Positions 60,514-64,000 of a DNA stretch of 64,000 bases are shown in pieces. The stretch lies in NCBI GenBank assembly GCA_020634015.1, contig JACKCN010000002.1, positions 124,001 through 188,000 on the forward strand, written 5' to 3'. The notes beneath the pieces were generated by a model. That model was not told the origin of the DNA. It worked only from the letters and a program-made list of their open reading frames with translations, and did no database searches. The position numbers and the translations under genes are program-made. Origin of the DNA: Candidatus Delongbacteria bacterium. Lineage in GTDB: Bacteria > CAIWAD01. Position 1 is the stretch's first letter, and each line of letters starts with the position of its first letter.

Positions 60514-61775
60514 GCCCAGGCTCCTCCTGTGTGTCCCGGCCGCGGACGCGCCTCGGGCTTGGCCAGTATCAGTTGCACATCTCCGATGAAATGCTCGCGG
60601 AAACCACCTTCACAGTAGGCCAGATAATACTCCCAGAGCCGCAGGAATGACTCACCGTAACCCAGCGCCAGAGCCTGTGTGCGGTTTGCCAGCAGTTTGA
60701 CGCGCCAGGCTGCCAGAGTGGTGGCGTAGTGCTCGGTGATGTCTTCGAGGAGCACGGGGCGCAGGTCGCTGACCTCGCCCAGTTGCCGGTACAGGTGCGC
60801 CAGCGAGACCAGGCAGGAACCGGGAAAGATCCGGCGCTGAATGAAGTCCGCGCGACGTCGGTAGCCCTCGTAATGGCGGTCCGGATAGGTGATGGCCTGC
60901 AGCGCCATCAGACCGTCGGGTTTCAGCAGCGCGGAACACGTGGAGATGAAGCCGGCCAGGTACTCGTGGCCCACCGCCTCGATCATTTCCACCGATACCA
61001 GCCGGTCGTACTGTCCTTCCAGCTTGCGGTAGTCCAGCTCGATCACCTCGATCCTGTCTTCCAGCCTGGCCTGGCGCACGGCGGCGCGCGCGTGGGCCGC
61101 CTGCTCGGTGGAAATGGTGGTGGTTGTCACACGGCAGCCATACTCGCGCGCCGCGTGAAGCGCCAGCGCTCCCCAGCCCGTCCCGATCTCCAGCAGATTG
61201 TGCCCGGGCTGCAGGTCCAGATGCCGGCAGAGACGGTCGATCTTTTCCTTCTGGGCCTCTTCCAGACTGTCGGTGGGATGCGCCCAGACCGCGGCCGAGT
61301 AGCTCAGGCTGTCGTCCAGAAACAGGCGATAGAAATCGTTCCCCAGATCGTAGTGGGCGGCGATGTTCTCGCGGCTGCCCGCAGGCGTGTTGCGACGCAG
61401 ACGGTGCGCCAGGCGGCCCAGCCACTGGGCGATGCGGGCAGCGCCACTGTCAAGCCCTTCCAGTGTGGCACGGTTGCGCACCAGCAGGCGCACCAGACCC
61501 ACCAGATCAGGGCTGTCCCACAGACCCTCGGACCAGGCATCCGCGGCCCCGGTTCCGCCCCCCAGAGCCAACCGGTTCCAGAGCAGTCCGTCGTGCACGC
61601 GTACCTGGATCACGGGACCCTGCCGACCGAACTCCTGCAAGGTGCCGTCTTCGACCACGCGCAATCGGCCCTCCTGCAGGCCCTGCAGACGCTTGTGGAC
61701 CAGCGAGCGCAACCAGGGCGTGAGCCAGCGCCGGTCGCCGATGGGGGCTCCGGCTTTCGGGAGAGCATCCGGCAC
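60510..61775 (-). CDS. cfa: Cyclopropane-fatty-acyl-phospholipid synthase family protein
   Basis: 421 residues on the minus strand. It has an N-terminal domain (about 1-130), then NIAAHYDLGNDFYRLFLDDSLSYS, SAM motif LLEIGTGWGALALHAAREYGCRVTTTTIS, YDRLVSVEMIEAVGHEYL and FIQRRIFPGSCLVSLAHL, all standard for CFA synthases. It methylates double bonds of phospholipid acyl chains using SAM. The start is GTG 61775, the only suitable codon; no ATG is present before the domain. It follows the DUF1365 gene with a short overlap-free junction. Confidence 0.85.
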   Translation of the reverse strand: MPDALPKAGAPIGDRRWLTPWLRSLVHKRLQGLQEGRLRVVEDGTLQEFGRQGPVIQVRVHDGLLWNRLALGGGTGAADAWSEGLWDSPDLVGLVRLLVRNRATLEGLDSGAARIAQWLGRLAHRLRRNTPAGSRENIAAHYDLGNDFYRLFLDDSLSYSAAVWAHPTDSLEEAQKEKIDRLCRHLDLQPGHNLLEIGTGWGALALHAAREYGCRVTTTTISTEQAAHARAAVRQARLEDRIEVIELDYRKLEGQYDRLVSVEMIEAVGHEYLAGFISTCSALLKPDGLMALQAITYPDRHYEGYRRRADFIQRRIFPGSCLVSLAHLYRQLGEVSDLRPVLLEDITEHYATTLAAWRVKLLANRTQALALGYGESFLRLWEYYLAYCEGGFREHFIGDVQLILAKPEARPRPGHTGGAWA

Positions 61776-61780
61776 GGGGC

Positions 61781-62563
61781 TCAGGGGGTTGCGTCCTTCA
61801 GCCGGTGTTTGGGATGCGGGTGAAACGGCACGCCCTTGAGCCACAGTTTCAGCGCCTGCCAGTAGATCGCCAGCAGGATCCTGGCGGGCATCCAGGGATG
61901 CGCCAGTTGCGCCCGGACCATTGCCGCCGCCGTCATGGGCGTGCGGGTGAGGTGCAGGCTGGCCTGGAACACGCAGGCCTTCTGCTGGAGGGTGCGCATG
62001 CGCACGTTCAACCGTTCCGTGGGGGTCGTGAATCGCCATTGATACTCCTGTTCCATGGGCATGAAGGGAGACACGTGGAAGTCCTTGCTGAAGTGCCAGC
62101 CATGAAACCGCCCTTCCGGGACAGCCGTGTCCAGTGGCAGCACATGCGCCCTGCGCTCGTTCCAGGGTGTGTTGGTCACTTCGGCCACGATCGCGGCCAG
62201 AGTGTCGCCATCCTTGTGCCAGCAGTAGTAGAAACTGACCGGGTTGAAACACAGGCCCAGTACGCGCGGCTGGGTCAGCAGCAGGATCGGTCCTTCCGGC
62301 CATATCCCGCAGGAGTCATGCACGGTCCTGCGCACGGCTTCCGCCAGAGGGCTCTTCGGGTCGCCGTGGTAGTCGCTGCGGCGGAACTCCACCAGAGCGC
62401 GGTGCCGTGTGCTCCAGAGCAGCGAGTCCGCGAACAGCGTATCCAGCCGATCCAGATCGAATCCGCACATCACGAGCGAGGTGCGGAATCGGTGGATCCG
62501 CGGACTGCGCCGGTCGTGCACCACGGTACCCCGGTAGATTCCGCTGCGGTCCGGGCCGTTCAC
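61781..62563 (-). CDS. DUF1365 domain-containing protein
   Basis: 260 residues on the minus strand. It opens SGIYRGTVVHDRRSPRIHRFRTSLVMCGFDLD, then TQPRVLGLCFNPVSFYYCWHKDGDTLAAIVAEVTNTPWNE and KDFHVSPFMPMEQEYQWRF, the three blocks of DUF1365. The family regularly pairs with an FAD-dependent amine-oxidase-like protein and CFA synthases, as here; its chemistry is not settled. The start is GTG 62563, overlapping the stop codon of the oxidoreductase gene (GTGA). Confidence 0.85.
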   Translation of the reverse strand: MNGPDRSGIYRGTVVHDRRSPRIHRFRTSLVMCGFDLDRLDTLFADSLLWSTRHRALVEFRRSDYHGDPKSPLAEAVRRTVHDSCGIWPEGPILLLTQPRVLGLCFNPVSFYYCWHKDGDTLAAIVAEVTNTPWNERRAHVLPLDTAVPEGRFHGWHFSKDFHVSPFMPMEQEYQWRFTTPTERLNVRMRTLQQKACVFQASLHLTRTPMTAAAMVRAQLAHPWMPARILLAIYWQALKLWLKGVPFHPHPKHRLKDATP

Positions 62564-63810
62564 AGACTCAGCCCGAATCCGGCGCAGACGTCCATCGCAC
62601 TGCGCAGACCGTCTTCGTGAAAGCCATTGCCGCACCATGCACCACAGTACCAGGTCCGGCGCTGGCCATTCAGCGTGGGCAGCAGGCGTCGCCCGGCAAC
62701 AGCGGCTGCCGTGTACACCGGATGCTCGTAGTCTATGCGCGCCAGAATGCTCGCCGGATCGATGTCCTGGGTGCTGTTCAGGCTCACCAGCAAGGGTGTG
62801 CTCACCGGAAGGCCCTGAAGCTGGTTCATCAGGTAGCTCACCGTGGCCAGCCCGCGCTCCTCCCGGGGAATCCGGCTGTTCCAGGCACCCCAGGCCTTGC
62901 GCCGTGACGGCAGGATGCGGGCATCGGTGTGCATCACGGTCTCATTCGCCTGGTATGGAATCGACGAGAGCAGTTCCACTTCCCGGGGTGAGGGATCGTC
63001 CAGCAGGCGCAGGGCCTGATCGGAGTGCACGGCCAGGATCACCTGATCGAACAGGCGCGGCGGCTGCTCGGGAAAGCGCAGCTCCACCCCGGTGTCTGTC
63101 CGCCGGATTCCGGCCACCGGGCACGAGCTGTGGGCCCTCCCCGTGAACTGCTTGAGCAGGGCGCGCACGTACACGTCGGAGCCGCCCTGCACCGTGCGCC
63201 ACTCCGGACGCCCCTTGAGGTCCAGCATCCGGTGGTGGTCAAAGAAGCGCACGAAGGTCTGCGCGGGAAACTCCAGCAGCATGCGCGGATCGGCGCTCCA
63301 GAGTGCCGAGCCCATCGGCAGCAGGTAGTTCTCGCGGAAGGTCCGCGACCAGCCACCGCGGTCCAGAAACTCGCCCAGGCTGAGATCCTGGTCCTTGTCC
63401 CGGGCCAGTTCGCGGGCTTCCCGGTTGAAGCTCACAATGTCCCGCAGCATGTGATGGAAGGCCGGAGAGAACAGGTTGCGCCGCTGGCTGAACAACTGGC
63501 CCGGACTGCTGCCGTTGTACTCCAGGCCGCTGCGTTCATTCTTCACCGAAAAGCTCATGGTGCTGGCCCGCGACTCCACGTCCAGCTGTTGCAGCAAGCG
63601 CGTGAACAGGGGATAGTTGTGTTCGTTGAACACGATGAATCCCGAGTCCACAGCCAGCTCCCGTCCTTCCTGCCGGATCTGGTGGGTGTGCACGTGCCCA
63701 CCGAAACGCGGGGCGGCCTCGAACAGTTCCACCTGATGGACACGTCCCAGCACATGGGCGGCACCCAGGCCGGAAATGCCGGATCCGATCACGGCCAGAT
63801 GCTCTCTCAT
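62560..63810 (-). CDS. FAD-dependent amine-oxidase-like oxidoreductase
   Basis: 416 residues on the minus strand. It has an N-terminal Rossmann FAD motif LAVIGSGISGLGAAHVLGRVHQVELFEAAPRFGGHVHT, then SGFIVFNEHNYPLFTRLL, WRTVQGGSDVYVRALL and C-terminal WYCGAWCGNGFHEDGLRSAMDV, as in NAD(P)/FAD oxidoreductases of the DUF1365/CFA-synthase neighbourhoods. It probably oxidises an acyl-chain intermediate. ATG 63810 has GGAGG 9 bases upstream and overlaps the stop codon of the preceding gene. Confidence 0.85.
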   Translation of the reverse strand: MREHLAVIGSGISGLGAAHVLGRVHQVELFEAAPRFGGHVHTHQIRQEGRELAVDSGFIVFNEHNYPLFTRLLQQLDVESRASTMSFSVKNERSGLEYNGSSPGQLFSQRRNLFSPAFHHMLRDIVSFNREARELARDKDQDLSLGEFLDRGGWSRTFRENYLLPMGSALWSADPRMLLEFPAQTFVRFFDHHRMLDLKGRPEWRTVQGGSDVYVRALLKQFTGRAHSSCPVAGIRRTDTGVELRFPEQPPRLFDQVILAVHSDQALRLLDDPSPREVELLSSIPYQANETVMHTDARILPSRRKAWGAWNSRIPREERGLATVSYLMNQLQGLPVSTPLLVSLNSTQDIDPASILARIDYEHPVYTAAAVAGRRLLPTLNGQRRTWYCGAWCGNGFHEDGLRSAMDVCAGFGLSL

Positions 63811-64000
63811 GGGCGTGGCCTCCACGGAAAGAACGCATTGGTTCGCCTTGCGTACTCGGGCCAGCCTTCTCGCTGGCTCATCGTGCGTTCCAGCAGGGGG
63901 ACCCCCGAGCCGAAGCGCAGCAGAAGGGTCATGATCACGGGCGAAAAGATGCTGGCACCGGCTCCCGCGGCCAGAGCCAGCAGGTAGATTCCCCACCAGA
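63807..64000 (-). CDS. DUF1295 (steroid 5-alpha-reductase-like) membrane protein, C-terminal part
   Basis: The last 63-64 codons of a minus-strand gene cut by the right edge; too short to be an obvious open frame. Reading from the edge it encodes WWGIYLLALAAGAGASIFSP, then VIMTLLLRFGSGVPLLE, MSQREGWPEYARRTNAFFPW. The tail GSGVPLLE..M..R.GWPEYARRTNAFFPW is characteristic of DUF1295/steroid-5-alpha-reductase-type proteins. Its stop codon overlaps the FAD oxidoreductase start (ATGA), so it is part of the same lipid operon, probably as the membrane reductase. Confidence 0.75.
   Translation of the reverse strand, partial: WWGIYLLALAAGAGASIFSPVIMTLLLRFGSGVPLLERTMSQREGWPEYARRTNAFFPWRPRP

Noticed and set aside
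1..64000. CRISPR arrays, insertion sequences, prophage or integrase genes
   Set aside because: Looked for regularly spaced repeats, transposase-like proteins and att-like duplications; none seen.

Overview
The window is 64 kb of GC-rich, densely coding DNA with the gene style of a Gram-negative chromosome. It carries outer-membrane barrels, a prolipoprotein diacylglyceryl transferase, ExbB/ExbD/TonB, a heptose nucleotidyltransferase and RND efflux. A PorV/PorQ-family barrel, a protein with a type IX (Por) secretion-like C-terminal domain, tandem PPC-domain secreted proteins and DUF5683 proteins together suggest an FCB-superphylum lineage (Fibrobacterota/Bacteroidota-related candidate phyla such as Delongbacteria). 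This placement is inferred from gene content; no rRNA or tRNA was seen that could confirm it. No phage, insertion sequence, CRISPR array or integrase was found.

Layout. 1-2.2 kb: end of a beta-CASP RNA nuclease, pyrE, and a crotonase. 2.2-2.5 kb: an apparent structured small RNA or leader with a strong promoter and an intrinsic terminator. 2.6-12.5 kb: an envelope/secretion operon with a PorV-like barrel, an M6-peptidase-like protein whose zinc motif is lost, a protease/beta-propeller/barrel fusion, two DUF5683-like proteins and an SDR. 12.6-19.6 kb: lgt, a surface-repeat protein, a TetR regulator, a complete TRAP transporter (DctP-Q-M), a TPR/DUF3108 protein and rfaE2. 19.7-28.1 kb: pruA, a large six-module PPC-like secreted protein, dprA, and a C-terminal processing protease. 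28.2-31.6 kb: exbB-exbD-exbD-tonB, then a second tonB behind a terminator.

32-38.1 kb: a partial complex I operon, nuoABCD-G-H-I, without nuoE, nuoF or nuoJ-N. 38.1-47.1 kb: amidase, folC, an EamA permease and a run of small housekeeping or uncharacterised genes, including one AT-richer methyltransferase that looks foreign. 47.2-58 kb: a copper/silver-type efflux island. It has a TolC-like channel, a secreted protein of four tandem heavy-metal-binding modules, a CusB-like adaptor with three further modules and a degenerate fourth, a CusA-like pump, an NtrC-type response regulator, a histidine kinase and a porin. 58-64 kb, minus strand: a small secreted protein and a translationally coupled lipid-modification operon (DUF1295, FAD oxidoreductase, DUF1365, two CFA-synthase-like methyltransferases, acyl desaturase) running off the right edge.

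How the genes work together. The 2.6-11.6 kb block reads as one surface-protein secretion or processing unit. The ExbB/D-TonB block would energise outer-membrane uptake. The metal island would chelate and export monovalent metal under two-component control. The right-hand operon would modify unsaturated phospholipid acyl chains in place. Functions are assigned by motif reading only; no database search was run.
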